From: Zychaea mexicana
Lineage: Eukaryota; Mucoromycota; Mucoromycetes; Mucorales; Lichtheimiaceae
DNA length: 64,000 bases
Reading direction: 5' to 3'
Assembly (NCBI RefSeq): GCF_025766255.1
Contig: NW_026516674.1
Span: 579,815-643,814 of the forward strand
This document shows positions 25,317 through 39,152 of the stretch, one piece after another (position 1 is the first letter of the stretch; each line of letters starts with the position of its first letter). The notes beneath the pieces are model-generated. The model had not been told where the DNA came from. It ran no database searches and saw only the letters and a list, made by a program, of their open reading frames with translations. Position numbers and translations under genes: made by a program.

Positions 25317-27552
25317 TCAGTGGTGATAAAATGCGTTGTTGTTGTTGTTGTTGTTGTTATTGTCATCGTGATGCTCGTCATGCTGGTTGTAGTGATGTTG
25401 TTGATGCTCGCTGTCGTCACCAGGATCCTTATCACGACCATCAACATTATTGCTACGATCTACCTCATCATCCAATTTGATATTCTCCAACGCAGGAAGA
25501 ATACTCTCCCATAATTTCATGCTCTATAAAGTACCAAACCCTTATCGATCAATATACCTTACAACACTCTAGATCAATATAGCGCAAACACAAGGAGGGG
25601 GCCAATTTACCTTGGTATAAAAGGATATATGACTGTCAGCATATGCAGTTAAACCTTGCTTGAGTTCAGTAGTTTTAGTAGTCTGAAACGTCTCAAACTC
25701 TTCTGTCATTTGCTCCGAGAATCCTGTTGTGATGTCGCTCGTTCGTGTCACCTCATCTTGCAGCTGATACATATGAATATTAATATTCAACGTATCAAAC
25801 AGTGCATTGTGAGCCCGGAGCCCCGCATATCCACTCTACCTCTTGAATCTTTTGTTCAATCTCGGCAAGTTTGGCAGGCGAACTATTGGCGATCTTATCC
25901 CGTTCTTCTATGGCTCGTTGCAGATAGGTCGATAACTCTTCAAAATCAATTTGACTTTCATCGCGTTTCTGAAGTATATCCTACATTGGTGGACGTTCAG
26001 TAACTACTACAGACTCCTCTGCTACACATATAACCGCAATCCAGTAAATATGTATAAATTACCTTGACAGAATGACAGTAGGCTAATAGCTCATGCAGGT
26101 CATTCATGAACAGCAGCTCCTCTGTTGAGTTCATTTCTTTCATGTATTTTCCATACGTTTCTGTGGTTTCAGCAAACTGTCTTAATGGCATGGCGATACT
26201 GGATTCCATAGCTGATATTTCTCTGATACTCCAGGCGAAGTTTGTGTAGTCCCGTATTAAGCCTGATGTTTTTTTTTTTTGAATGTTAATGATACACGTG
26301 TCTGTATGTGAATGTGCATTTTCTCGATTAAAAGAAAGAGACATTACTTGTTTGTCGCTGACTAATTCGTGAGTAGAGTTTTTCGATCGTAATAATATTA
26401 TCTTCAAGCTTATCCACATAATCTTGCATATCCAGAAACCGTTGATCCGGTTTCTTGACTGCTGCAAAAGCGTTCATCAAAACATCACCAAGTGTGTCGA
26501 AAAAGGTAGGTTTGTCATTGGTCTTGATCGCATGGATAGCACGCTTATCATTTTTCTATTGGATTAACCCAGCATAACCATGAAAAACACCTCTGTCAGA
26601 CTATGTAGAGCACCCATCAATACACGATTCAGGAAATGTACACCCGCAGCAGCACTTACAAAGTCATCAGATTCAAGAAATATTCGAGTGCATTGGGCTT
26701 TCTGAAGAACTGGATGGCTGGCCACGCGGTTGAGAAACCACTGTAACCTATGTTGTAACGCACACAGCCCAAATTGAGTGAGAAAAATAGTTCACTTGAT
26801 TGTACAGACATCTCAAGTGTGAGCACTTACCCATACCGCCTTTTTTCAAGGAACTCTTGACTGAATCGATCCCCATTAAGATATGCTACAAAGAAAAAAC
26901 ATTTGCTATTTAATTCGGTTCTCTTCGCTGTTATAGGACAGGTATATCTATTTATATACCTAGCCGATGCTTCTCCGGCAGCGGAGGAACAATGCAGACG
27001 GGATATTCGAGTTCTAAAGCATCGTGCAGCCAAACGAAGTCTTGGTAACGGCGTCTTACTGAACGTGGACGTGGGCTGCTGAACGTTTCAACACTAGTCT
27101 AGTTTCCAAGATTATTCTTTCTTGTTAGTGTCGTTATTGTTTGTGCACACGCGCAAAGCAGAACAAGATAACATATTGTGGGGGTTGAAAGATAACAAAC
27201 CTCTGTTGTGACGAGATAAGATATATATCCTTGCACCATCGTCGCAGATTGCTTTTGTGGATCTTCAACCCGAACGTTCATTGGCTTCACTGTTGTATTT
27301 GTGAGAGCTGGCTCTGACGTTGTCGATGCGGGTGGATCATAGGTGCTAGTAGTATACGATTGCTGTAAAAGCTTAAGTATACACACGATCTTTCACTTTT
27401 ATTTTTCTTCTGCATAAATAATCGAAAAGAAAGAAACACTTTACTTCATAGTTGTGGAATGGATCAAAACTGGGCGCCGAAGACCTATCGTGAGAGTAAC
27501 CATTGGTTGCATTGGCCCAATCGGGTTCATCAAACACATTCTCGTTCAACAT
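25317..27552 (-). CDS. Sorting nexin Snx4/Atg24 (PX-BAR)
   Basis: Reads on the minus strand from ATG 27552 ([12 protein letters not shown]) through many exons to a stop at 25317-25319. Snx4 binds phosphatidylinositol 3-phosphate on endosomes and recycles cargo; it is also needed for selective autophagy. The PX domain shows [38 protein letters not shown] and [17 protein letters not shown]. The BAR region follows with [56 protein letters not shown] and a final helix around [20 protein letters not shown]. The C-terminal tail is acidic and carries a His/Gln/Asn tract coded by a GTT/CAA run (25335-25360), probably variable in length. The order PX then BAR without another domain fits Snx4 better than Snx41/Atg20. 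Confidence 0.87.
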
Positions 27553-28361
27553 GGCGTGCGTGTGTTTACAAAGAAAAAAGAAAGAGAGGAAAAAAAAAGT
27601 GTTGGCAGGGCGAGGCTGCCTTTTTCTACCAAGGACTTGGCGCATTTTCAATTACTGCTTTTGGGGGTGATGATGCTGCCTTCATCTCTCTTGTTTGGCC
27701 TCAGATAATATAACCCAATATTATACTCGTATCCGGCAACTGTCAGAAACGACATCACTACAATGTCACTGTTGCTTCACACCGGCTGTCGACTTTTAGT
27801 TTCACACTATCTTTCCATTAAAAAGCAGTTGCAACTTCTGACGTTATGTGTTGAATGCTCTCTTTGTAAATCGTTGGATGTATTCTGTATACCACCAATT
27901 GTTGTCAATTAGGCGCTGGATAAGAAAAGTACATTTGTGGCGGTCTACATACGTTGTAATTAAGTGTTTAATATATGCTTAGCGAATCAAAAAACTCGTC
28001 GTACTACTAATTAAAAACACGGGGTGAAGGGGATACTGATCTGACTGTAGCACGAATAAATGTCGAGTTTGACACATTGTATTATTCAGCAGCGTGCACA
28101 TCTGAATAAGGCCATCGGCAGAAGCAGTAGTAAATGATATATGCCTTCTCTCAAATTCTTCGTTGCAGTATATGCATCTGGCCATCCACAATAACGAATT
28201 CGCCCCAAACTCCCCTATGTAAGACAGTAACGATTAAGTTCGAGCTGATGAGGTCTTACGTAAATCGGCGCGATCATAAAGCAAGCAAAAAAAAGCCATT
28301 GAAGCGTTCCCGTTTATACAAATCGATTTATTATTTTCTTGAGAATACATTCGACAAATGC
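27553..28361. other. Intergenic
   Basis: Contains the SNX4 promoter side (A/G-rich, near 27560-27600) and the 3' end of the uL14 gene. The remainder is AT-rich with no coding or RNA feature that I can support. Confidence 0.4.
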
Positions 28362-28948
<587 letters not shown>

Positions 28949-29435
28949 CTAACTGTTCGATGGAAGAAAAATAATAATTATGTTAAATTATGAATCTTGA
29001 ATTCCCCAAATTAAATGTTGAATCCGGAATTCACCCTCAACACCACCAAAGCTGGATCCAATCCATCCAATTTTCCATCCATCCGTCTCCATCCGTTTCT
29101 ATCCATGTCCTATCCATCTATTCTCGCCCATATTCTATCTTAGTAGATGCTTTCCTTTCGGCATGACGATTGAGTAGAAAGAGAGGTCCTCTGTAAGCAG
29201 TTCTCCCTGTATGTGAGAGGCAACCCCGACGAAATTCGACTCGAGCGGTCTGAGCGCATGAATCTCCAGCTGAAGCGGACCCGTGCCATCTAATAACACA
29301 TATGACACGTGTATAAAAGTGATAAAAAAAAGACAAATATCGACATTGTTTTATATTGGCTTCATCGAATTATATAGAATTAAGTTGTACAGTATAATGG
29401 AAAATGGTTTCTAAGTTTCTTTCTTCTCTCTCACT
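28949..29435. other. uL14 upstream region with an ATCC microsatellite and a GC-rich island
   Basis: This should contain the uL14 promoter and first exon. An ATCC/TCCAT microsatellite lies at about 29055-29120. A GC-rich island of roughly 140 bp (29160-29290) is open in several frames on both strands. On plus it reads up to a stop as EREVLCKQFSLYVRGNPDE and onward; on minus as GPLQLEIHALRPLES and onward. Neither is recognised, so I do not call a gene. The surrounding DNA is AT-rich. Confidence 0.35.
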
Positions 29436-31088
29436 TTATTCTAATTGCACATAATTAGCCGGAAACTATATAATATAAGAGGAAAATACTTATTAGCCAC
29501 TACTTGCTATTATCGTTAACGCAAAAAGCCATCAGTCGTAAAAGCTCTACTTACCAATCCCTGTTCCTTGCCTATTCTTCCAGTCCACCAATCATCCTGA
29601 CTATCTGTTTTCTCAACAATGGTGATGATTTGACCCTCTTCAAAACTTAAATCACCAGGCTGATCTCCCTTGTATGCATATAACGCCCTAGCCACAGGTT
29701 CCGAGACTTTGGGAGCCGGTGGAGGTCGCCGTGGAGCAGCTGGCGGCGGTGGTGGTGATGAATAGTGTTGTTGTTGAGGCGGAGGAGGGCTGCTATAGCT
29801 TGGTGGACCTTGCGGCGGTGAGTATGGCTTTTGAGTCGAAGAAGGGCCATAAGTCCGTGGGGCAGGTGGTGAGTTGACTTGTCGGTTGATCGGAGGGGCA
29901 CGGAGCGTACCCGGTTTTGAAATGGTCGTGGATCGATACACAGGACCACTGTTGGACCCACCGCCGTTTTCGTCACCTTCTTCACCATTCCCTCGGTTAC
30001 GGTTGTACACAGATGCATGAATATTGCCAAGCGAGTTGAATTTTGCACCAAGAGCACGATACAGTGGATCGGCGTCAGTGGGCGGTGCAACGCTTCCGTT
30101 CAATAATTCCTTGGCTGTAACACGTCTTCCGTAAAACTTTTCATTTGCGTCATTGCGAGTCAATATAACAGATCCTTCCAGCGAAACACCTGATATAGTT
30201 GAATATGTATGTGTGAGCATATGATCCTTGTCACATATATGGAATGACTGCACGTTCGTTCATGTACCTGCGAAAAGACCTCGTGTCTTGCTGTATGAAT
30301 ATACAGCTGCAATGTGTTTAAGGGATGCTGAACCAGAAGCTTCGGCGTTGCGACCAATTGGGCCAGCGGCGAGCGAAACGTTACCGCCAAGAGTAATGTT
30401 ACCGAATTGACTGAACGTCTTGACCGCCTCCTTTGTGTTGAGCACCAGTACGAAGTCCGTCAGCTCAGCACCTATTTGGCCACCAGCACCAGCACCGGCA
30501 GTTCCGATGGCCGATGGTGCAGACCAAGCTATGTTGTAGAAAAGAGTCAATTTCTCTCTTACGTTTTCCTGAATATTTCTTTTGCTCACTCACAATTATC
30601 GGGTAATCTAAGTAGAAAGCAGGAGGATATGGATGATAAAGTTGTTAGCCTTGATATATCCCGAACCTCGTGTCGCAGAATAGATGCCGATTAATGAAAC
30701 GTACCTAGCCACGACAAGGCCACTGCCTGCTCTGCCAGAGAAAAGAAAACCGGCTTTGAGCACAGTGAAAATCGCTAGACCTTGGGCTTTCTCTAGAATG
30801 GATGCTGGAATCACCTTGTCGACCAAACCAGTTCCTGGATCTGGTAAAAAAAAAAGGTTGTGTCGATTAGAATGTCGTCAGTTGTGTTCAGATCGGCTGG
30901 TCAACCTACCAATAAAAGAGTTGAGAATCTTGGCTGCCTTTTTGCATTCACCTAACGACGACACAAAAGGTACGGGTGTGAGTTTTGTTGATTGCGATTG
31001 ACAATAGACAGGAAGTGAGTCAAGCGTTACCTCCAAGTTTCGCTGGGATAGGCGAGTTTAATGACAGGGAGTTTACTCTTTTTTTCAT
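29436..31088 (-). CDS. Ysc84/Lsb3 (SH3YL1) family actin- and lipid-binding protein with SH3 domain
   Basis: Reads on the minus strand from ATG 31088 (MKKRVNSLSLNSPIPAKLGG) to the stop at 29436-29438. The last exon is only 30 nt (29436-29465) and supplies FPANYVQLE, the end of the SH3 domain. The N-terminal SYLF (Ysc84) domain shows CKKAAKILNSFIDP, EKAQGLAIFTVLKAGFLFSG, WSAPSAIGTAGAGAGGQIG, FVLVLNTKEAV, TLGGNVSLAAGPIGRNAEAS and GVSLEGSVILTRNDANEKFY. A Pro-rich linker (29750-29900) follows, then the SH3 core ALYAYKGDQPGDLSFEEGQ. Known relatives bind F-actin and phosphoinositides at endocytic patches. Missing the final intron would give a false C-terminus, GKEQGLVSRAF and onward. The gene appears complete. 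Confidence 0.92.
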
Positions 31089-31488
31089 ATCGTGTGGTCT
31101 AGTAGGGTAAAACGGGAAAAAAAGAGAGAGAAAGGTAAAATGCCTTATTTGAACTTTAAATCCCCCTTTGGCTGACTTTCTTTACTGCGCATTGACATGC
31201 CGGGTTTCTCTCTTTTGAATCGTGCCTTTTTCTTTTACATACATCGTGGTTTTGTATTGAGAGTTGGGTATACCGAGGCTACAAGGAGAATATACGCATG
31301 CCATTGTAGCACGTGCACTGTTTTTAAGCGGACAAGTAGATAGACTATACATTTGCTGTGCATGCAGAAAGAAGGAAAAGAAAAGAAAGAGGAATCGATG
31401 ATGGGGAAGGTTTTTGCATGCTTGAATCGAGAATCGAGAGAATAGTGAAAAGATCAAGAGAAATGGTAAATTAGAAAGGGAGGTATTA
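31089..31488. other. Intergenic
   Basis: A 400-bp spacer between the LRR gene's 3' end and the Ysc84-like gene's start (same strand). T/C-rich tracts occur near 31200-31230 and 31370-31395. No other feature is seen. Confidence 0.4.
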
Positions 31489-33765
31489 TCACGATTTATC
31501 GGTCGCAGTAGCAGTAGTAGTGCTGGTATTTTGTTTAGATTTGCCAAGCTCCATCTCTTGCAAGACACGCAGCCATTCCGTTCCAGCTTCACGTCGCATA
31601 GACTCGATCTTGCGTCGAAAACTCTGTGTTGCCGGTGACACCGATCGATGCTTTTGCTCGTCCTTCTTGTCTTCGCTGGGCGACTGACTACGTCGCACCT
31701 TGGATCGAGATCGGCGTTTTCGAGACGACGATGATGTCGATGCTCTGCGTACAAGCTGGTCTTCTTCTAGCTCAGCGACCCGATGCATCCGACGACCACC
31801 AGCTTCGTCTTCTCCCTGTTGCTTCTGCTCCTGCCTTTTCCCTTCTTCGTCTGGCTGCTGTCCTAGCTTGATAACGCGTTTCGACTTTCTCGTTTTAGCG
31901 CGTGCAATCTTTGGCTGTTGTGGTCGTTGTTCTGTCTTTGTCGAGTCTGATTCGCCACCGCTCGATCCTCCTGTCGCTGTCGCTGCTGCTGCTGCTGCTG
32001 CGCCCGCCTGTGCAGTTGGCCATACCGGTGGCGCAACAGACGCTGCAGGTGCTTTGTAGTGGTCTGTTGTTGTTGTTGATGCGCTTACACGTCGTCGCTC
32101 GGCAAATGTTGGGCGCGAGCCATCCAATTGGATTTCGAGACCGGCTTGCTTGAATGTACTGAAGATGTCGACACGGTAATCGGGCTAAATTTAAAGATGA
32201 AACAAAATTTAAGTTTCGGAGCTCTTTTTTTTGCGTATGATGTGTGCGGCACACAGTAACAACAACAGCAAACAAAGAGCACTTTCTCTCTTCTTTACCT
32301 GTATGATCGTAAACGGGTTACCCTGAACCCACACGTCCTCCAGATTCGGAAGTGTGGTGAGTCGTCCGATCTCTGCCGAGTCTTCAATCCGATTGTCTCG
32401 CAGGTCCAGTCTCTCCAACGCCCACAACCGATCCAGTCCTGCCAGCATTGTCAGTCGATTTCCTCGGAGGTCCAGTTCCTGCACATTGCCCAGGACAGTG
32501 TTGATGCCATTGACGAACGAAACCATGTTGTACGCCAGTTGCAGTGACTGCAAGTTGTATAGGTTCGACAGTGCTGCTGGGACGTCAATCAGTAAGTTGC
32601 TGGACAAGTTGAGATGGGTGACCGACTGTATCCGTCGCAAAGGCTCGTTGTCAAGGGTTGTCAGATTGTTATCCGCAAGAGACAGCATTTTCAATTGTTG
32701 CCAGGATACGTTCCCCTGCCGTTCCTCCTCTTCCTCTTTTCTGTCTGCTTGTGCTTTTGCTCCGTTTTCCAGATCCTTATTGATCACATCTGCTGCATCC
32801 TCGACGTTCGCACCCTTGACGACCAAACTGACGAGGTTCTGGCGTAGCTGTGCCCATCCATCGATGAATCTGGGGTGGATACCGGAAAGTTCTAGAAACG
32901 ACAGTGTTTGAAACGGGGACAACGACAGTATGACCGACCCATCCTGGGGTAATGGTTGTTCGTAATGCGTGATCGCACGCTGACTGCTTCGTGTTGTGGC
33001 ATTGTGCGGATCGATCAGTAGGTTCATTTGCAGTTTGAGCGCCGACACGCGTGCAAAGAATTTGTAAATGTGCATGATATCCTCGTGGAGCGGCTTGTGC
33101 TGTTCCTCCCGGTCCGTCCCTTTTTGCCAGAAATTCCATCCCGTCGATAGCGACAGCGTCGACATGGTCGATGCGATCGACCCTACAGACATGATCGAAG
33201 GTGCTTTTGCTTCATCGTTGACCGACGTTTCTGTTTCAACCACCCCGTCTTCCGGTATCTCGCCAAGCAGTGCTGGGTCGCCTACATCAAAACCGAGATG
33301 TTCAAACTGGACAAGCAGAAAATAGTAATGATGGATATCCAGCGACAGTGTGCATCGTGGAGGCATGTATGGAGTCATCGATAAGGCAGATGCGGTCGGT
33401 GACGCGGCCATAAGTAAAGACATGTATGGAACTTGTATACCATACAAAGAAGCTGGTGTGCCTCCCGTCGTGGACGTTTTGAAGCTTTGGCTGCTACTTA
33501 AGACGTCGTTATTTGCGCTTGAGCCACTGCTACCACCGCCAGTGAAAAGCGATGTCATTGCTGTGGCAATGCTCGATGGGGTATTATTGCTACTATTATT
33601 AATATCGGGTGTTGCTCCTGCTGTTGTTCCGTTACGCTTCTTTGCGCCGTCGTCTGACTTTCTTTTCTTCAGCGAGGGGTTGCCGCTCGTGAGCCTAATT
33701 TCATTGGAATCGAGATAATGCGTAAATGTGCGTATAAATCGGTCTCCTGGAATAGGCGTTGCCAT
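31489..33765 (-). CDS. Cytosolic leucine-rich repeat protein, function unknown
   Basis: Two exons on the minus strand, 32299-33765 and 31489-32184, giving 720 residues. The N-terminal 150 residues are Ser/Thr/Asn-rich and probably disordered. A middle domain (MHIYKFFARVSALKLQ, LSPFQTLSFLELSGI) precedes about six LRRs of the SDS22 type: LKMLSLADNNLTTL, VTHLNLSSNLLIDVP, LQSLQLAYNMVSFV, VQELDLRGNRLTML and LERLDLRDNRIEDS, with a cap at LEDVWVQGNPF. The cap continues in exon 2 (PDYRVDIFSTFKQAGL), as in LRRcap segments. The C-terminal 200 residues are basic, Ser/Arg-rich and contain an Ala run. Such proteins exist across fungi without an assigned role; a scaffold function is inference. I chose ATG 33765 (MATPIPGDRF) because the frame upstream has no ATG. 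Confidence 0.75.
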
Positions 33766-36564
33766 CGTGCATATGAGATTGTGAGGTGTGCAAGCCAAAA
33801 AAAAAATAAAAGTAAAAATAAAAAAGAAAGAAAAAGTGTGGCCAGAGGAAAACGTGCAGTTCGGTATTTGAAATAGGATCTTTCCCTTTCTGAGGGCGTT
33901 GCATCAAAATCGTTTAATAATACATAGTCATGTGCCATCCATAATTTACGTCGACGATGATGCTGACACACACGGGTCACTATCGCTGTCAGGCTTCTGA
34001 TGCTACTATTGACAAAAAACATATCATGGGTTACCAATATTAAATATAGCGTGTCGACTGACGGTAAAAGAAGACAACATACAGCAGGGATGGGTTCACA
34101 TCCGATTGTAAGGGTCGTTTGCAATAAAAAAAATAAGAACTATAATGCTGATGTGCCCTAAAAACAGCACCTACATAAACTTTATGCAGCATACAGGGTA
34201 CTATTCTGCAAGAAACTGAGCTGGCTGTTTATCGGTACTGTTGAGGCTTATGCACGCCTCACACATGTACGATCCGCACTGCTTTAAGGCGTAAGCACCG
34301 AAAAACTACAAAGCGCTTACATAGAGCAATGACCCGTGTCCAGATGTGTACATATCATAGCAACAGCCAGTAAGCTATTAAAAAGTAATGTAGAATGTGT
34401 AGTAGCACGCGGAAACCTACTTACTGTCTATGACTTCTACCAGCGGTTCAGGTTTTATGTAATAGAACTTTATATTTGGTAATTAATCATTTTTTTGTGA
34501 CACTATATATACTAAAGTACGCTTTTTGTATTCAGAATATTCCATGTAGTATGAGTACTTGCATACAGCTTTGGTGTGATTATTAATGCATACTATCAAG
34601 TTGTAGGATGAAAAGAACAATAGTGGACCTCTAACTGATCACACACACTATGAACTGATGGCTGACAGGAATATGTCGATCATTACGACATAGCCACAAT
34701 AGTGTAACCTGGAAAGATTCAGCAAAGCCGCACCCACACGGAATACGTGCTACTGCATGAATGGTACTACCGTGCCTCGTAGATTGACAGGTTCGCTACA
34801 GCGTATATATCCTTTTGAATTCTCAAGGACTACTGCTGCCATGTCAATAACCGTCCCTGATGTGCGCCGTAACTTATTGTTATTCTGCAAGATTTAACTT
34901 AATTATGATACCGTTTCTTTTATATAGACGGTCAACTCTCTATTTGCTAGGCATACGTACGTACCCGCAGTCTTCCATACTTATCCATGTATATGTGATT
35001 TCGCGAAATTCATATTTCTATTATTTAATGATAGATGCAAAGTAAACTATTACATGCTATTTAGTGTTACTGTAATTGTTCCGACCGTATATAGTTTACA
35101 TAGGAAAAAGTTCATGCACAATCAGATTCCAGATCTGCGCTATCCGACAAACCCAAGTTATCGACAGCATCTTCCTTAGGATCATTACCCCGCGAAACAT
35201 ACAGTAGTTCTATGGGATATGGGAACCGCAATGTTTGAGTCATGTGTATAATATATGAGCACTGCTATGACGAGCAGTCTAACATATTAAACGAAGGCGG
35301 GAGTTTAACCGATGTGAGGTCTTTCCTTACCCTTCACATCCGCTGGCACGCTAGACAAGTGCCATATGCGAAAATTCCCCTTGTCATCTCCCTTATTGAT
35401 AAATCTAATACCAGTCGATACCAGTGGGGATATATTGTAGAAAGTAGGTCAGTTGAACATCTTTCAGGGCAAAAATTGATTAATGTTTGCCTCAGATGGT
35501 GCGCTACTACTTCCATATGGTCGTTGATGTGTGTTAAAATAAAAAAAAAGCGGTATCATCAATTTCTGTATGAGTTACGGTACATTTTTGCGCGACATAT
35601 GACAACAGCCATCGATGAAGGAAGAGCGATACGTTGTTCTCCGGTAAAATTAATACCAAAAGTAAGAATTTTAGATTTTTGTCTTTGTTTTATTTTGCAA
35701 TAAAATATCGTCAAATACTGTGGAGACATGGTTTTGAAATGATATGTTTATTGAGAAAAAAAACTTTATCGCTATATAATTGATTTTACAAAGTGATTGC
35801 ATTTCTACTTTCTCTCGCACTCCGAATATCAACATGCACAAAGAATGATTTGACGTAAAGATCGATTATGACGCTGCAAGACATTCGATTATCGACGCGT
35901 ATAATTACTATGATGGGGTAGTATTATATCACAATGTAAACTTTTGCTATTGTATGACACACGTTGGATGATGCATTTTATGCAGTAAAGAATATAATCT
36001 TTAGGCGCTACAGATTTTGCTATTTATGGGCCAAGATAACAGACTAGCATACGCTAAACGATACATGTAAATAATATACAAAAGCCCAAATAGTTGAAGT
36101 TTTTCTCTTTCTTTCTTATGGTCGCTGTTGTTCTCATCTAGAATGTACACCCACGTCCTTACTGAATCACAGAGAGACATGAATATTGACTGAAGGCGTG
36201 CGTAGCTACGTACGCTGATTACTTAATAAGAATCTCAATGCGATTAGACATAAGCAGTTACAGGAGGCTTCCACTTTTTGCACGCAAGTTGTTGCTTACA
36301 ACATGTATTAAGGCACATTAAAAGTTTGCTTTCAAAATAAGTATCACTCTCTTTGTCAACATCACACATGATTTTGATGGACTTGCGCCACTCGTAGCAG
36401 CAGCAACAGCAACACCAGAACCTTTTAAAATTAATCTTGTTGTCGACAGGTAAACGGACAAAAAAACATTGTACTTTAAACACAATAAAATACAGCGAGT
36501 ACCATCGAAAGCATGGTTCTTCAGTTTCTTACATAAGGCTAAGCAGCAGCCCAATTCTGTTAAT
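33766..36564. other. 2.8-kb AT-rich intergenic region
   Basis: This is the longest gene-free interval outside the right end. It lies upstream of the LRR gene and downstream of the aminopeptidase gene, both on the minus strand. A 153-codon frame at 35242-35703 (+) is the only sizeable ORF; its composition is not convincingly protein-like and it matches nothing I know. I found no transposon ends, tRNA boxes or tandem arrays here, only short A and T tracts. Confidence 0.4.
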
Positions 36565-39152
36565 TTAAATAGGTTCCGTTTCTTCTTCTATCCACTTCAA
36601 TGTACGACTATCATTGACGAGTTGTGGCTCAAGGACACGACGACATTCTTGATGATAACTGTTAATCCAGGTACGGTCAGCTTCATTGAGTAGGGATGTG
36701 TCAAAAAGCCGTCTTCCAAATGGTACAAAGGTGACATGTTCGAATCCAAGATAATTATGACCACCAAAATGATAAGGCGCAGTTTTTGATTCGTTGACGA
36801 TCAGTACGTTTTCTAGGCGTATGCCGAATTCTCCATCTTGGTAATATCCAGGTTCTTCAATAACAGAATAGTAAAATACATGTGTATATTTAGGTTGAGC
36901 TCGGGTATAATTCCTCTCACAACCAATTTGAATGCATAAAATACTCTTGTGACATTGATTAGATCACAATATTTACCATTTGTAACCACCATTCCTTGTT
37001 TAAATGGAACCTTGGAATATGCTTGGCGACTACCAATACCGTGAGGGCCTTCGTGAACGTTAAGATATGCGCCAACGCCATGTCCAGTACCATGACGGTA
37101 GTCAAGACCATCTTTCCACAGTGGTTGTCTAGCAATGGAATCAAGTTGGTAGCCTAGTTACAAGACAAAATTTAAGCAATCGTACTGCGTTGAGTATACG
37201 ACTTTTTTCCGTCCCCCATTATTGCCTTTTCTTGCTTCAGAGGTCGTTATTACCTGTGACACCTGGGGGAAAAGTGGCTGTATCTACAGCAATATGCGAC
37301 TGCATCACCCGTGTAAATGCCCGTTTTTGAAAATCCGTAGGTTTCCCATCGAACAAGTACGTACGCGTGATATCGGTTGTTCCATCAATATAGTGAGCGC
37401 CTGAATCACATAAATACATTTGTTGTGGATCAATGATAGCCGAATGAGTCGGTGAAGGGTTGTAATGGATGATTGCGCCATTAGGTCCAGTTGCAGCAAT
37501 CGTATCAAAAGATATTCCGACGTAGGTATCATGCTGCCGACGCATATCCTCCAAATGTTGAACAGCATCCGCCTCATACAAACGTTCGCGTTTGTTACGT
37601 AATTGGTCCGATAACCATGCAAAATGCTTTGACACAGCTACGCCATCGCGTTTATGTGCCTCTCGCATCCCGTTCAACTCTGCTTCATTCTTGATTGCTT
37701 TGGTCAATGCGACGGGTGATGGTTCTAACCCCACTTTATCCTGATACATCAGATTTTCTTTAGTTGTTTGTAATTTCAAGTAGGTTTTCTCTCCAGCATG
37801 TATAAATACTAGAGATTCCAACTCCCTCGTTCTTTGAAAAATTATAGCTGCGTAGAGTATGATCTTACCTGCCCACCTAGAGCTTGCACTATTGATAAAT
37901 TTGTCAATGTCGGATCGATCATAAAGCGTCTATTGGAGGCGTTTTGGTGCTTGAGATCATCCCAAATAGAGTCGTAGGGTTTAATTTGCACATGAGCGTC
38001 GAGCTCAGCGCGCAGTTCAGACGACATCCGCTCATCCGCATTTGCGACATAGAGTACGGTATCCTCCCTGCTCACCACGCAGTACGCAAAGAAAATGGGA
38101 CAGCAGTGGATATCGGAGCCGCGCAAATTCAAGAGCCAAGCAATTTCATCCAGTGCCGAAACGACTGTACCGTCGTAGCCACGCTGTGTTAGAGTCACAC
38201 GTAGGTCATGTAGTTTGGATTCACGGTTCTTGCCAGCGTACTTGAGGTTGTGCCTATAAATTGGATGGGTGGGCCGTTTGGGTCTATCTTTGCGGACACG
38301 ATCTACAGGATTTTCTTGCACAGGAACTAGCTGCGAGCCTACCGAGGCTAGTTCCTTTTCAAGTGCGGTAGCGTTATCTACGAATGGTAAGGTAACAATA
38401 TAGTAAGTACAGTATATATCCTTAGACATGTCTCGCTTATTTTTTCTTACCGATGGTCATGAGAGCAGGGTCGATACCGATGCGAGAACCTTTGGGTAAG
38501 TTCTGTACGATAATTGAGTGTTATATGTCTTTTGGTCGATGTTATAGAAAAAAAAATTGTCCAACTTTGTTACTTTGACAAGATACTCCTGCCATGTTGG
38601 CACTTTGGGCATCCCTTGCTTCATTAGCTGCCAGTCGCTACTGAGTTCCTGTGACGCTTGCAGAAAATATCGTCCATCCGTGAACAAAGCTGCGCAATCC
38701 TGACTTACGACGGCACAGCCTATATGCATATGAACACAAAAAAAATGATGAATTTTCCCGAACCCGAGTTTCTTATTGCGAAGTGATGAAATCTCTCACC
38801 TGCTGAACCCGTAAAGCCTGAAATCCACGCGCGTCTGTTGTCACACTCGGCAGTATATTCGCTCTATAGAATTCCGGATACTGGATATCAGGATATACAG
38901 ACCATGCTATTAAAAGCGCGTCTCCACAAACCTGATGAGCATCTTCAGACGGAATGACACTATAATGTTCCTCCGTCAATGAGTAAAGCTGTACCTTTTC
39001 GAAGAAAAGTGGTGAAATAATATCACTTACAAAGCATCAATCTTTTCAGTTGAGGACGTCATTGCTTGACGCAATGCGTCAAGTCGATTGTCAGACACAT
39101 GAGTGCTGAATGTTCTTTTCAAAGAATTCAGCAGGCCAGCTGATCGACGCAT
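36565..39152 (-). CDS. Xaa-Pro aminopeptidase P (M24B metallopeptidase)
   Basis: Multi-exon gene on the minus strand, with a stop at 36565-36567. The enzyme removes an N-terminal residue that precedes proline and uses two metal ions. The first creatinase-like domain shows [20 protein letters not shown], then GFTGSAGCAVV across an intron, [11 protein letters not shown] and GSRIGIDP. The catalytic pita-bread domain shows the metal ligands: two Asp in [16 protein letters not shown], His in [16 protein letters not shown], and Glu in TNEPGYY and FGIRLEN. All five ligands are present. From ATG 39152 the N-terminus ([19 protein letters not shown]) looks like a mitochondrial presequence. An ATG at 39227 is also in frame, and an internal Met ([11 protein letters not shown]) would give a cytosolic form. 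Dual targeting is inference. Confidence 0.92.

Noticed and set aside
24896..25447. Long minus-strand ORF over the SNX4 3' end
   Set aside because: It is another frame of the triplet repeat that codes for the His/Asn tail of SNX4, extended into the 3' flank.
35242..35703. 153-codon plus-strand ORF in the large intergenic region
   Set aside because: No recognisable motif, skewed composition and no splice continuation; kept only as a remark in the intergenic entry.
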